From NCBI GenBank assembly GCA_029948255.1, contig JALIZF010001691.1, forward strand, positions 1 through 64,000: a DNA stretch of 64,000 nucleotides. Reading direction: 5' to 3'. Of this stretch, positions 36,101 to 47,448 are shown in pieces; within the stretch, counting starts at the first letter, position 1; the number at the start of each line of letters is the position of its first letter. A program made the translations under genes and the position numbers. Origin of the DNA: Telmatactis stephensoni. Its lineage: Eukaryota; Cnidaria; Anthozoa; Actiniaria; Isophelliidae. The notes under the pieces were generated by a model. The model was not told the DNA's origin and did no database searches. It saw nothing but the letters and a program-made list of their open reading frames with translations.

Positions 36101-39100
36101 GTATAAGTAAGTATGACTTCATTAAAAGCCTAAAAACCTATCCTGCAGTCTCTGACACCTTAATTATCACGATATTACAATGTAGGCAAATTTAGCATAA
36201 TATTATATAATATGTTGGGCAAATTTATATATATGTAACAAGACATGAGGGTGCATTAATTTAAATAAGATGACAAATAACAATTTTAATCTATTGTTAC
36301 ATTAATTGTTATTTATTTGTGTTTGTTTTTCCGGTAGTGCTGGACAAGACACAGCGTGCCATTACAGAGACTGAGCTTTGGTCTTGTTACTTGATTCGTA
36401 AAGCAGTGTGGGTGTTCAGGATGGCAGCAAAACCATGTGTGTTATCAATGCAACAAATTACTAATATTGCTAATGCGTAAGTTAACCAATTGGATATAGT
36501 GTAGAGTAAATATACTTGTAAAGCATGTTTAAAATAGCAACATGACAATGATAATTTGCTATTTTAGGCACACAATGATTGTTTTTGTTAACATATCATT
36601 AACTGCCATCTGTACTAAATTATGAAGGTGACATTCTATACCCTTCAATCAACAACCAAGTTTTCTGACTCACTATTAGTCCATCTTAAGAGTTATGATA
36701 ACTCTAATGCTATAACAAGATGGACTAATGAGTTGAAAAATGAAAGAAAACGAATGGATGGAAGGTCAATTGATTGACTTCAGTCTATTTTTCTATGTTT
36801 TTCAGGATTCTAGAGTATTTGCCAGTAATAGAGAAAACAGGCATAGAGTTTATGGATCAGTTACTAGCCATGATACATGTTATGATAAACACCTACAAGG
36901 ACAGACATCAAGTACACCACAGGTATACCATACACTAGTGTATTTCTATTATACAAGACACCATGTGATGGACAGACAGACAGATGCCCTCCTACTGGAC
37001 AGAGACCTACGTATATATATATACATTGTAGTCCAGGAAAATGGTGCAGAATTGTTCAAATTTGTGTATTAAACAAGCATGAAAATTGGCACACTGATAG
37101 AGGTTTATGTCTTTGATGGACAAGTCTAGCTATAAGACAGACATGAGTGACCTCTTTATGGCATTTTTAGATCTAAACATATCTTATTTTTGTTACATGT
37201 ACAGTAATATTGTTAATGGACAGACAATTTTGCTGTAATTATTAATAATAGAATTTAACCATTGGTTAACTGTTTGATATTTGATGTCCAGGAGATATGC
37301 TATCATGGCAACAAGCCCAAAGCAAAAGCCATTAACCATATCACAAGCAACAATACAAGAAGGTAAAGAATTAAGGTAGCTCACTATAGTTTAGTGTGTG
37401 CATGCCTAAAGATCATGAGCATGCATGCATAACACTGAAACTTATGCAGAATTTTTATTTGTCTGATGTCATGTCATACAGTTGATCTTTTGGAGCAAAA
37501 ATCTCCAAAACTAATGGTAAAATCCTTTCTTTAAAATGAGTACAATAATAGTGAGTACCTTAACCCTTTCGCTCCTACAGCGCCCGAAACCGGCCGTCAA
37601 AATTCTACTCGTCTAAAAAATTACTTCTTCCTAAAAAAGGACAACTCATACTCAACTTTGGTACGAAAGTAAAGTCTAGTAAATGAGCCAAGTTTTGAAA
37701 ATCAAACATTGTGAAACAACTGGCGATTTCTGCAGAAATTTGTCATTTCAAGGCAAGGAAAGGAAAAAATCACCATTTTGGGCTCAAGTTTTCATCCTTG
37801 AAAATCACACATTTTGGACCTCAATTTTTCTCAACAAATTATCCTTTCCTGCACACGAAACAGCATTAACAACCAAATTCAGTCCTAGTCTTGTGTTCTC
37901 ATGGACTTTTTGGCCTTCTTTTCCTTTCACGGACACAGCTGCGGCTGATTCATTGTGGCCATTTTGCAAGCACGTGTTTTGGGACTTTTACGACCTAAAT
38001 GCATTCTGGGTAATTCAGCTCCTACGCGACAGCCAAAGCCCTTCCCTCCATCTTTTAGAGTTTTTAGTCAAGTCTCGAGCCCCCTCGGAATTCTGCCCAA
38101 ATTTCGCGCTTGCTGTGTTCCTTAATCGTCACAACTCCCAAAAAATGCCATGGCAGGTCCGAGAAATTGCCCTTGGACGAGCTTCAAAGCACACTTCGTC
38201 TTGGCGCCACTCAAAATTCACCCAGTCAAAGCTACGAGCCAAAATGCCTACGAAGTGTTACACCTTGACGAATTCTTACGGCAAGTAAGCTCTCTGCTAC
38301 TTCCAGGCTTAATGATACCCAGCCAGTTGACCAAAGGCGAAAAAAGGCTCGAAAATTCACAGAAATCCAAGTTTTCTGGACTTTCAAACGCCACCATGAC
38401 TTGACCAAAAACGCGACCGCTTCAAACTGGTTTCAACCGGTTAACTTGAGCCCTCAATAGTACAAAACAGCAGAAGTTTCTATGGTTACTCCAGTAAGCA
38501 GGCGAAAAAATACACAAATTGATTATGACCTCAAAATCGCGTAAAAACCTCAAAAATCCCCAGTAGCGAAAGGGTTAAATAGATAGAGCCATTCTAACTG
38601 TCCATTAAAAGAGCCTCTATAAGGTAGTTCCTTTGAAATAGAAAGAGAAATGTCATTTTCCCCAGATTTTGTGTAGCTGCTCTTTAAACCATAGACATTT
38701 AGTAGTCTCATATTCCCCAAGGTTCTACCACAAGGGTAGGGGTGGGTGCCACTCCTATCTCAACTTTTACTCCAGCAATACTAGTACTCATTTATACAGC
38801 TGAGTAGTGTCATATTCCCAAACTTAAGGTTCTACCACAAGGGTAGGGGTGGGTCCCACTCCTGTCCCAACTTTACCCCAGCAATGCTGGTACTCATTAT
38901 TTTATACAGCTGAGCAGACAATAAAGTGTCTTACTTAAGGACTCAAACAGTTATTTGCAGTTTTGACCTGAGCTCAATAACTAACCTAACACTTGTTTGT
39001 TTTTTAATAGCATCCATTGAGCTCATCCCAAAATTGAGAGAAGAAACAGCACACTATGAATGTACAGCCCACCATAAACCACCCGCACCATGCGATTCGT

Positions 39101-39426
39101 CCAGCGACCATGAGTCTGTACCTGAAAACAGTGACGACATTGAAGTTATCAATGATGACAGTTTCCATAGCAACACGTCCGATTATGACATATGTGAGCA
39201 AAGTCTGTACATGTCTTATAGCATGGTAAAAAAACACACCGTGTCTGACGAGCAGCTTGAGATAACGCTGGGACAGTGGGAGTCTGAGGGAGGGGCGTGT
39301 CCCCTGAGATCACAGAGTAACTCTGATGCGGACTACATCATACTCGATGGTTATGATACAGATATTGAATCCATTAGTAGCGATAATGGTGAAGAGATGT
39401 TTTCTTCTTTAGAGAGTAGTATGTAA
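30107..39426 (+). CDS. ATGL/PNPLA2-type patatin-like lipase
   Basis: Predicted triacylglycerol lipase of the lipid droplet. Exons: 30107-30523, 32769-32834, 33469-33742, 35834-36106, 36338-36476, 36806-36922, 37292-37362, 39011-39426. All borders are GT-AG and phases join without error to 590 codons plus stop. Patatin domain (about 6-180): glycine-rich [13 protein letters not shown] (oxyanion loop), nucleophile elbow GGTSAGA with Ser46, and [12 protein letters not shown] with catalytic Asp165, at the positions expected for animal [20 protein letters not shown] and [15 protein letters not shown] are hallmarks of the PNPLA2/3 group. A Ser/acidic-rich linker spans about residues 285-340, then a conserved helical part (about 343-430), then an acidic C-terminal tail. 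The start ATG follows GAAAAA and heads the patatin fold. Introns contain a splice-donor minisatellite, tandem repeats and a piggyBac-like element. Two small exons could still be missing, but the frame needs none. Confidence 0.94.
30524..32768 (+). other. Lipase intron 1
   Basis: 2.2 kb AT-rich intron with GTAAGA donor and TTTCTTTAG acceptor. The only structure seen is a hairpin at 32415-32451. The open frame at 31765-32070 has no support. Confidence 0.85.
32415..32451. repeat. 14-bp stem hairpin
   Basis: GTTTAGTCTGGACA, nine-base loop, TGTCCAGACTAAAC: a perfect stem within lipase intron 1. Confidence 0.85.
32826..33212 (+). repeat. 48-bp minisatellite repeating the exon-2 splice donor
   Basis: Eight copies of a 48-bp unit overlap the end of lipase exon 2. 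Each unit contains GAGGAGTG followed by a donor: GT at 32835, 32883, 32931, 32979, 33027, 33075, 33123 and 33171. Five read GTAAGTGC, two GTAAGCGC and one GTAGGTGC. The unit is 16 codons, open in the lipase frame, and the frame stays open past the last donor. Use of donor n would add 16 x (n-1) hydrophobic residues between residues 161 and 162. Confidence 0.95.
35276..35480 (+). repeat. Tandem repeat, about 57 bp x 3-4
   Basis: Unit TTTGGCAAATTTCACATGCC then TTTTCATACACATTTCAC and GTTTCAGGATATC, in lipase intron 3. Diverged TTTCACAT-rich sequence continues to about 35640. Confidence 0.9.
37564..38574. mobile_element. Non-autonomous piggyBac-like element
   Basis: 1011 bp flanked by TTAA on both sides (37560-37563 and 38575-38578). 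The ends are CCCTTTCGCTCCTACAGCG and the inverted CCCCAGTAGCGAAAGGG. TTAA targets and CCCTTT ends are characteristic of piggyBac. A 201-codon plus frame (37683-38288) shows no transposase motif and is probably fortuitous. Inserted in lipase intron 7. Confidence 0.85.
38705..38918 (+). repeat. Two-copy tandem duplication, about 110 bp
   Basis: CATATTCCC, GGTTCTACCACAAGGGTAGG, CCACTCCT and TACAGCTGAG(T/C)AG occur in the same order at 38709-38808 and 38812-38915, about 90% alike, in lipase intron 7. Confidence 0.9.
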
Positions 39427-39623
39427 TTATATATAGATACGAATCGTAAAGGGTGGTGAGAGGTCCTCCAAAAACCTCAGGGACTCACAAAGTCAAATTT
39501 GATCGGTCTTGAAGTCTCATTTTGTTAAGGTACTTGGACTGCCTAAAAATGGTCTCATTTGATCAAAATTACTTTAGAATTAATACTAAACCCTGATAAA
39601 AACTATTCTTCATATTAATATTC

Positions 39624-39629
39624 AATAAA
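39624..39629 (+). terminator. Candidate poly(A) signal of lipase gene
   Basis: AATAAA about 200 bp after the lipase stop, followed by T-rich sequence. Other AATAAA-like hexamers lie farther downstream (near 39870). Confidence 0.4.
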
Positions 39630-39649
39630 TATCCTTCAGAAATATTTGT

Positions 39650-39780
39650 TCAAAGGTGCGATATTTCACACCTGAGGTGTCAAAATTGGACAGGGAATCC
39701 AAGGCATTATTTCAGAAAAAGTGCAATATCTGAACTCGAAATAAAATTTTGAAGCATTTAATATTGCACCTTTAAACTAC
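39650..39780. mobile_element. Small MITE-like foldback
   Basis: AAAGGTGCGATATTTC at the left and the inverted AATATTGCACCTTT at the right, with TTAA at the right border. The end resembles the AAGGTACGAAG/AGGGTGCGAAG end of the MITE at 7907, so it may belong to the same TTAA-targeting group. Confidence 0.55.
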
Positions 39781-39796
39781 TTCACATAAGTAGCAA

Positions 39797-39910
39797 AAAC
39801 TAAGCAGCCCCCATCAAAATGTGTAAATCGGTGTCTTCAAGTGCGTTCTTTGCTACGGTGGCTGTAAAATAAAATCTGAATGCCTTAGTGCTGGGGGCTG
39901 CTTAAAACTT
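39797..39910. repeat. Inverted repeat, about 110 bp
   Basis: TAAGCAGCCCCCATCA mirrored by GTGCTGGGGGCTGCTTA. A small foldback in the space between the lipase and the MBD-transposase gene. Confidence 0.65.
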
Positions 39911-40191
39911 TATTTATAAGGCCTGCTTTATCTTTGTGCAAAATTACAAAAAGATCTGTTACATACTGATTGAATTATTGATGAAAGCGTTTTCATTTCA
40001 GCCATTTTCTATGTTTAAAGGACGATAATTCGGGCTAGAATTGTTATTCTTCGCCAAAATAGCCGCCATCTTGTATCCCATACTGCATTACACAATACTT
40101 CACGAAATTACAACGATTCAAGCACGGAAAGCCACGAGTATCCTCGGAAACGTGCTCTCCATTGTTTTCGTGATGTTTGCTCTAAAAACAA

Positions 40192-40210
40192 TTACGTCAT
40201 CCATAGCAAC
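40192..40210 (+). promoter_or_regulatory. CRE-like and X-box-like overlap
   Basis: TTACGTCA (CRE-like) overlaps GTCATCCATAGCAAC, one mismatch from the RFX X-box pattern GTNRCC-spacer-RGYAAC, about 170 bp upstream of the MBD-transposase ATG. This could mark its promoter. Confidence 0.35.
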
Positions 40211-40374
40211 GGCTAAGAGCGCATGCCCAAAATCGTGAAACACGAAGCCACCAAATATCCGAAGTATTGTTCAAGAGTTTATCGAAATATTTGTATCTAA
40301 AGTCGTATATATTCATAGTTTTCTTCTAAATTTTCCATAAAATAGCATTCTTTATAGTGCTTTGTATTTGAAAT

Positions 40375-43300
40375 ATGCAAAGTAGAAAAGCACATCTTGC
40401 TCGTGGACTTGGATCTTCTTCTCGTCTTCCATTTTCGAATGACGATCTTGAAGTGCGTGGTTGGAAAGTTGAAAAGCTTCCTAAAGGATTCAAATGGACT
40501 GAGCCGACTGGAAAAAGAAGTTTTAAATCATCAAAAGCTGTTGCTGAATTCCTGGAAAGCCAGGAAGCGGCATCAAGTGAAAGCGAGTACGAGCCAACGA
40601 CCAGTGATGACTGCCAAAGTTCCCCTATAAAGAGCAGCTTCTCAGGCTTCTCACAGACTCATGCCACTGGAAATAGCAATCCAAAACGGTAATTTATAAA
40701 GAAAGAGTTGAAACTACTACTTATAATTAATGTAATATAACTTACTTTGATACTTTTATGATAGTTTGAAACTGGAAACAAAAATACAAGCCGTAAAGCT
40801 TCCCAGTAAATACCACATCACCATGACTACTCAACTGCAAACATTAATCGAAGAGATCAATGAGACACGAAGCTGCTCCATTGTCGAGGGATGCGAAGGT
40901 AGGGTACAGTAAACGTTTATATCGTACTTATATTTGGATTCTTGGGTTTTTGATTGCTTTTACCCTATCGCATGGAATTTTCAGCTAGAAAATATTGACT
41001 CCATTATCCAAATAAAAGTTAGGAGCCAAAAGAATGAATTTGCTTATTACTACAACATGAAACACTGACTTGAGTTCTAGACTTTAAATAATTGTTGTGT
41101 TGAAAAGGAAACTTTTATCAAATGGTAGTGACCAGTTTTTTATCCACCAGGAGACTGTGATTTGCTTGTATGTGTATATAAACTTCAGCTCAAAGGAAAA
41201 CTTATTGAATATTTGAATTCCAAAATGGAACTTGCTATAATTGCTAATCTACAAAAACACTGTGAAATATGTAGAATAAACAAATTCACAGTTAAAATTT
41301 TTGTCCTCTTGTCAAATTTACTTTGTATTGCTGTCATAGAAATAGCAGAATATCTCTCTTTCCACTAAAAAGATCCCATACAATATACTTTTCTTGATGG
41401 GGTTTTGCAAGAATGGTGTTACATTTATTTTCTAATTGTCATAGAAGTAGCAAAACATATCCTCATTCCAGAAATAATATCCCATTCAGTATATTTTTCT
41501 TGATGTGCTTTTGCAAGGATGTTATTACCACAACATGTTGCCAATGTTTCTGCATTTGTGAATTTGTGAATCAAAGATATTTTAACAAAAAAAATATACA
41601 AACAAGTGAAGTGATTGCAACATTTCGATTGTACATAACATCTACAGCTGTTCTTGAAAAGGTTGTCAAGATAAAAAGACATTTAGTCATTAATAAACTC
41701 ATTTGCATATATCACATTTTCAATAGTGATGCTTCATGTGAACTAAGCCGTTATCATTCATGTGCAAACCAGAGGGTGAGTAGCTGTTTTTGCAAAGCAA
41801 CTTGTGAAATGTCCTTGTGAAAATGGTTGGCACATCAGCATTGCAATTCGCTTGTTAGTAAACATGAAGTATCGCTATATTCTGTCAAGAATGCTAAACT
41901 TTAGCTGCAAAACTATTTTATAAAATATGTGATATGCAATGTACTTTAGTATTATAAATTGCTGAACGAAAATCAGTTTGCAAATGAGTATATTTATTAC
42001 TAAATTTATTTTTATCTGGACAACCTTTTCAAGAATGGCTGTATGTTTCATAACCAATGAATAATCATATAGACTAGCCCAATTGACATTTAGTGAGTGT
42101 TGCCTAATGATCTATTGAAATGCATGATTGCATAAAGAACACGCAATAGATGTCCTCCAGCATGGCAGCACCATATTCTTTGTAAATATTGAGCATATAA
42201 AATCACTTATATCTCTGCAATAAATACTTGGTTCAGCTCAAATTCCAGAGTTACAGACTTTTAATTCGACTTTTACATGAAAGTAATTCTATTTTATGCA
42301 CCAGCTGTGAAACCCTTTGTTGGAAACTGTTGGTGCCCGTGGAGCAATAGAAACATGAATTAAATTTTGTCATACATTTCTTACTGAAAAAATAGCTTAT
42401 CATATCGCTAATATCTTTGTAAAAAATACTTGTTTTAGTTAAAAATGTTGTGGAGCTACATAGTTTTGCTTGCTGTTTCACTTGGATATACTTGAATTTT
42501 GTTTAGGACTAAAATAATTTTCGATGACTTAGAATTCCCTTTCCCCCCCATGTCATTGAATAACTCGTTAACATTTGCCTGTTGTTAAAGATTCAAATCT
42601 CAAAAACACGAAGCTGATCATATAATTGGAAAATTGACAAAAATGAGTTCTTCTAATACGTGCCTACTTGTTTGACTATCAATGATCGACTGGTTTTCCA
42701 CGTGAAGAAAAAGGCATTGTGCTAGGAAATAACTTTGCATTATGGGATAGCAAGAACAAAGAAATCTGTTGTTTTTTCCTCACTCGCTAAGCATTGTGGT
42801 TGTATTCGAATCTCGATATTAGTTAGCTACTGAAATAGAGATGCTGCCTTGCTCCATTCATTCAGGCTCACCCTGCTGCGGTAGCAAAAATGCACTTGGT
42901 TCTTTTAGTTTATAGATAAGTGGGTGCGTTGTTCACATGAGTATCTCTTTTTCTAGGTAAACTACTTCCAGTAAAGATACATGAACTTGGTCTTGGTGGA
43001 GCAGTGAAAATACTTTTTGCTTGCTCTGGCTGTGGAACACAGATTAACTATGCAAGTAGTGAAGTGTGTATGCTTTATCGACGCCGTAACTGTGTTTCTT
43101 TGGCGACAGCATTATGCTTTCTCATATATGGCCAGGGGTATCCCACCTACTACAAAGTCCTCAAGCTTGGCCTTGGAATTGATGTTCTTGCAAAGAGCAA
43201 TTTCTATAAGGTAATAGAAATTGCATACCCTCATGTAAAGACTGTTCTAGATGAAATGTGCGATATAGCAAAGAACAAAATGAAAGCACGTGATCCCTCT

Positions 43301-45562
43301 AAACTTGGAAGCTGGCAAAGAGCCGTAACAACGTCTGATGGCTGCTGGCTTATACGTGGATTTCACAGCCAGTGTGCCACATTTGCAATTATCGACTTCC
43401 TGACTGGAGGAATTTTGTATTATGGACACCTCTGCATGAGAGGAAGTAATAACATTTGTGATGCTGACCTATGGGAGGGTACTTCCAAGGCTGCTGAAGG
43501 CCACTTGGCCTACGTTCTCTTTCAAAAAGCTAAAGATGATGGAATGGCCATTGAAATCAACTGGCAGGACCAGGACTCCACTTCCAGCCAATCATTTAGA
43601 AGTGTATTCCCAGATGGTGACCTCCACAGAGTGATGTTATGTGGTGGTCATGTGGGCAGGTCACATGGAAATAACCTCAAAGAATACATGAAGAAGAAAA
43701 TAATTGAAAAGGGGTTTATAGATAAGCATGGCAAGACCTACCCACAGCTGAATAATGTGAAGTGTGTCTGCTCTGGCAAAAAGCATTCAAAGACCTGTGG
43801 CTGCTTGAAGGAGAACTTTATAGCTGCTGCCAAGCGTAATCACTTTTCAGCACTGAAGCAGTGTGGCAATGATCCTGCTGAGTATGCCAGAAGAATGGAG
43901 GTCCTTGGGAGATATCACAGTCGTGATATCCACTCCTGGGTAAATGATGAGGGTGAAAATGAGGAATGTGGTTTTCACCCATTGACAGTATGTTCTTGTG
44001 GAGAGTGTGGAAAAGAAAGTCAAAATGAAGTGAGAGATGCCAATGAAGAGTGCAGTGAGGAGGAAGGTTGTAGTGTGGAAGATAATAGTGGAGAAAGTGG
44101 ACAGGTTGGCAGTGCTAACTGTGATGAGATTGTAGATTGTGGTAGCGATGGTAATTGTTCTGATGGTTATGATAGAAGTAATAGTTCGACCGGCAGTGAT
44201 GTCGAGAGTGATGTTGATAGTGATGATGATAGCGACGAAGGTAGTAATGATGAGGGTGATGATGATGGTGATAACGACGAAGGTAGTAATGATGAGAGTG
44301 ATGATGATAGCATTGAAGATAGTGATGATGATGGTGATAGTGAAGATTTGAGATGTAGTGGAAAGCCGTACAAAACTAGACTTGTTCTAACATGCCCCCT
44401 TCATGCCCTACTCTACGAGATCGAGTGTGGTAGGGTTGCGGATAAAGCCAAGGAGGTGATCCACTCTGAAATGGGACGTGGCCATTCAAATTTGCCAGAG
44501 AGCAAATTCCACGTGCTCACAAGATTCCGACCAAAGAACGTCAATCTGCATCAACTGCATTACGAATTTTCAACAAATGCTGGTCTTTGTCAGAGTAATA
44601 TGACATTTATGTATAAAACAGTTGGCAGTAAATATCACTGGATGAGGGAATTACTGCTGGGCATGGGATTGCCAATTCCTGATGGAATTGAAGAAATATG
44701 GATGGGAGAAAATGAGCGACGGATGAAAGGTCTCAAACAGCAGCAAACAGACAAAGCAAAAACAGCCCGTGCAAAGAGGAAACAGAAACGACTTCAAGAA
44801 AGCAGAGAAAGGTAGGGATATGTTTAGCATGAAACAAGTATCACCATGATGCAACAGTTCAATCCATCTTTATTTTCATCTGTCCAGTCTATCCAGTTGT
44901 AATTAAAATGTTATTCAAAATATTTCTCAAATTAGCTGTTACATATGTAACATTTTTGTAAAGTTTGGGTCAATTCAGTACCAATGCCTCAAGAGAGCAG
45001 GTGGACAGAGTTTTACAAGGGAGTAGCGCATGGCTGTTGAGTTTTGCGGCAAAAAGTAGTTGAACACTGCTTGGAAAATTCAACTTACAATAATTGTACA
45101 GACTCCATGTTATTTTCCCCATACTGTATATACTGTAGAAGTATATGTAGTATATATAAAGCAGCAGTGATTTGTCAAGGATAAAAACCCAAGTCATGTG
45201 CAGCAGATATAGACACTCACAATTTTCATTGTTTGTATTATGAATTGCAACTGCAGTTGCTGATTTAAATCATTTATTTCTATTGTAGGGGTAAATTTAG
45301 CAGGAGGCAAAAGATCATCCACAGTTATGGAGATGGAAATGATGACGACATTGATGAGGAGGAAGCAATAGAGAAAGTCACTAAAGAAAGAAAACAAAGA
45401 CCTTCAGAAGTTGGAAGTATAGAGGTTAATCCACCAAAAGGTGCTAGAGTTAATATTGGGAACAATATGCCAGTCAAACAATGTAGATGTGGCAGCAACA
45501 CACATTCTAGAGTAACAAACAAGGCATGCAAATTTTATAAACCTAGGAAAGTGGTTAGATGA
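40375..45562 (+). CDS. MBD-like domain fused to Mutator-like DDE transposase
   Basis: Four exons with GT-AG borders and perfect phase: 40375-40688, 40765-40898, 42957-44811, 45289-45562; 858 codons, no internal stop. Residues about 24-62 (GWKVEKLPKGFKWTEPTGKR, then SF.S...VAEFLES) match the methyl-CpG-binding domain pattern (GW, then P.GKRF.S...V..FL). Residues about 168-440 resemble a Mutator-like/Kolobok-type transposase core: CSGCGTQINY, TSDGCWLIRGFHSQC (Asp277), INWQDQDSTSS (Asp354 or Asp356), CGGHVGRSHGNNLK (His381), then a Cys/His cluster CVCSGKKHSKTCGC (419-432) and FHPLTVCSCGECG. An Asp/Ser/Gly-rich acidic stretch follows (about 505-620), then a conserved block with HSNLPESKFHVLTRFRPKNV. 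The C-terminus ends in a zinc knuckle CRCGSNTHSRVTNKAC. No terminal inverted repeats were found, so it may be an intact transposon whose ends I missed or a domesticated gene. Probably nuclear. I cannot name the third catalytic acid. Confidence 0.82.
40899..42956 (+). other. MBD-transposase intron 2
   Basis: 2.06 kb intron between GTAGGG and TTTTTCTAG. From 41170 to 42480 it holds several diverged blocks with ATTCTTGAAAAGGTTGT, GAAACACTGTGAAAT and similar words in both orientations, suggesting old repeats. The open frames here (for example 41413-41820) lack motifs. Confidence 0.7.
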
Positions 45563-46148
45563 ATGTTTGCGGTAGAATTATTTTGTGTTCTCTTTGTGAA
45601 AATAGATCAATAATGATAAAACTATTTTATAGTCAGTGTATTTGTAGACCAAAACATGGCAGTTGAGTTTATGACTGACATTGCTCGAGCTTTTTGAAAG
45701 AAAGTGAAATCTTATAAAATTAGATTTCAAAATTACATTCATAAGATATTATTTATTAAAAAAATAATCTTTTCACTCTACTCAGGTGATTTTACATCAT
45801 ATTTGAAGCAATAAGTAAACATTCAAGTACACAATAATTTAGTCTGTAGGCTTTGTCCTCTTTGAAATTTATTACCTTAGTAATCACCACTGTTCTTGTT
45901 CTTTTTTGATTATTCAAAATCAGTTAGCATTGCTTCATATCAAAATCTAAAGATGATATGCACAGAACTACAACTACAAATATACAAAAGTTCTCTAGTT
46001 GTTCTCATGAGCAAATATTAATTTTTATTTCATGATGCTGAATATAGTAAGCAATGATCTGCAATAAGTACTGCAATAATGCAACCACAAAAGAAAGACA
46101 AAACAGGTTGATTGCAATCAATGTAGTTGTCACAAGTCAACCAAGAAT
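45563..46148. other. No recognised gene
   Basis: AT-rich 3' flank of the MBD-transposase gene. No obvious AATAAA close to the stop and no terminal repeat pairing with the 5' side was seen. Confidence 0.45.
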
Positions 46149-46325
46149 AATAGACCACTTCAGCTTCGTTGTTTGTTTACCCATTTCAGACCACATGATG
46201 GCACTCTTGGGTGTTAATTCTTTCACATGAAATATTTTAACACGTTCTTCATAAAAGAACAATTCCCAAGAGAATGTCACGTGGTCTGAAATGGGCAATT
46301 TGCATACGAAGCTAAAGAGGTCCAT
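46149..46325. mobile_element. 177-bp foldback MITE
   Basis: AATAGACCACTTCAGCTTCG and inner CCCATTTCAGACCACATGA at the left pair with TCACGTGGTCTGAAATGGG and CGAAGCTAAAGAGGTCCATT at the right. No coding sequence. Confidence 0.88.
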
Positions 46326-46519
46326 TGCTATGTTTTGCTATATTGCTATATTGAAATGAGTGTAGTAAGTTATTGTTAGCAATTTTATTGCCATGTAACA
46401 GCCAGTAGTAATCATTTTTGGCAAATCAACAATGCTTTATTGCAACTGGTTATTGATAACCAACACTAGTGTAATCAAAACATTTTTTACAAGCTGAAAA
46501 GGATCTTTATTAGATCATT

Positions 46520-47160
46520 ATCTTTCAGTACAAACTGTACAAACTATAAGAAATACTTTGAACAATACAATTCTGAATGTTGTATTTGACAAATGGAAGT
46601 GATTGGATTTGAATTGAACTTGCTAAATTGAACTCTATTAGTTCTCTCATTACAAACTATGAGAGATATTTTGAAACAGTATAATGATAATTCTGAATTT
46701 TGTATCTGACAAATCAATAAAAGTGATTGGATTTGAATTGAACTTGCTAAATTGAACTCTATTAGTTCTCTGTCATTACAAACTATAAGAAATATCTTGA
46801 AACAATATAATGATTCTGAATTTTGTATTTGACAAATGGAAGTGATTGGATTTGAATTGAACTTCCTAAATTGAACTCTATTAGTTTGTTCTCTGTCGTT
46901 ACAAACTATAGGGAATATCTTGAAACAGTATAACAATAGCCCATTTGCACGATGGCGTCATTTTACTACCACTACCAGAATGGTTTACGAATTTTCTTAT
47001 TCAAATTTTTATTACATCTTGAGAATAGTAGAACAATTAGCATTAATTATTTCACAAAAGAAAGTGGGCAAAGCATTCTGGTAGTGGTAGTATATGATGC
47101 CATCATGCTAGTCGCCTATTCTGAATTTTGTATTTGAGAAATGGAAGCAATAAAAATGTC
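46520..47160 (+). repeat. About 108-bp tandem repeat x 4, interrupted
   Basis: Units share ATTCTGAATTTTGTATTTG, GGATTTGAATTGAACTTGC, TAAATTGAACTCTATTAG and ACAAACTATAAGAAATA. The last unit is split by the MITE at 46935-47120 and resumes with CTGAATTTTGTATTTGAGAA. The minus-strand open frame of SLYCFKI-type repeats is an artefact. Confidence 0.92.
46935..47120. mobile_element. 186-bp foldback MITE within tandem repeat
   Basis: Left arm AATAGCCCATTTGCACGATG with TACTACCACTACCAGAATG; right arm CATTCTGGTAGTGGTAGTA to GCCTATT. Neighbouring tandem units provide the empty site. Confidence 0.88.
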
Positions 47161-47448
47161 TTAAAATATTTTAAATAGAATCTGTAGATGTGACCTTTTT
47201 TGAACATTAACAATTGTTTTGGCAAGTTCCCTCTGAATTGAGAAGCTTGAATGAGACTAGGAATAGATTTACCTGGTACACTTTTGCTTACACCTTGCCA
47301 CATAACAACAATTTGAAATATTGCAGCCTTTTGTTCTTGTTGGCCGATTGTAAGCAAGTTGTAGGGTTGTAGCATGTGACAAATTGAAATCCAAAATTGT
47401 ACCAGGTATATTTGTCTTTTAGGAAACTCCCTATTCAGTAAATTGACA

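Noticed and set aside
37683..38288. 201-codon ORF as a piggyBac transposase
   Set aside because: No transposase motif or Cys-rich C-terminal domain; composition looks non-coding, and the element is too short to be autonomous.
44139..44373. Met/Val-rich and Ser/Leu-rich frames inside the transposase gene
   Set aside because: Shadow frames of the GAT/GGT/AGT-rich acidic linker in the other frames.
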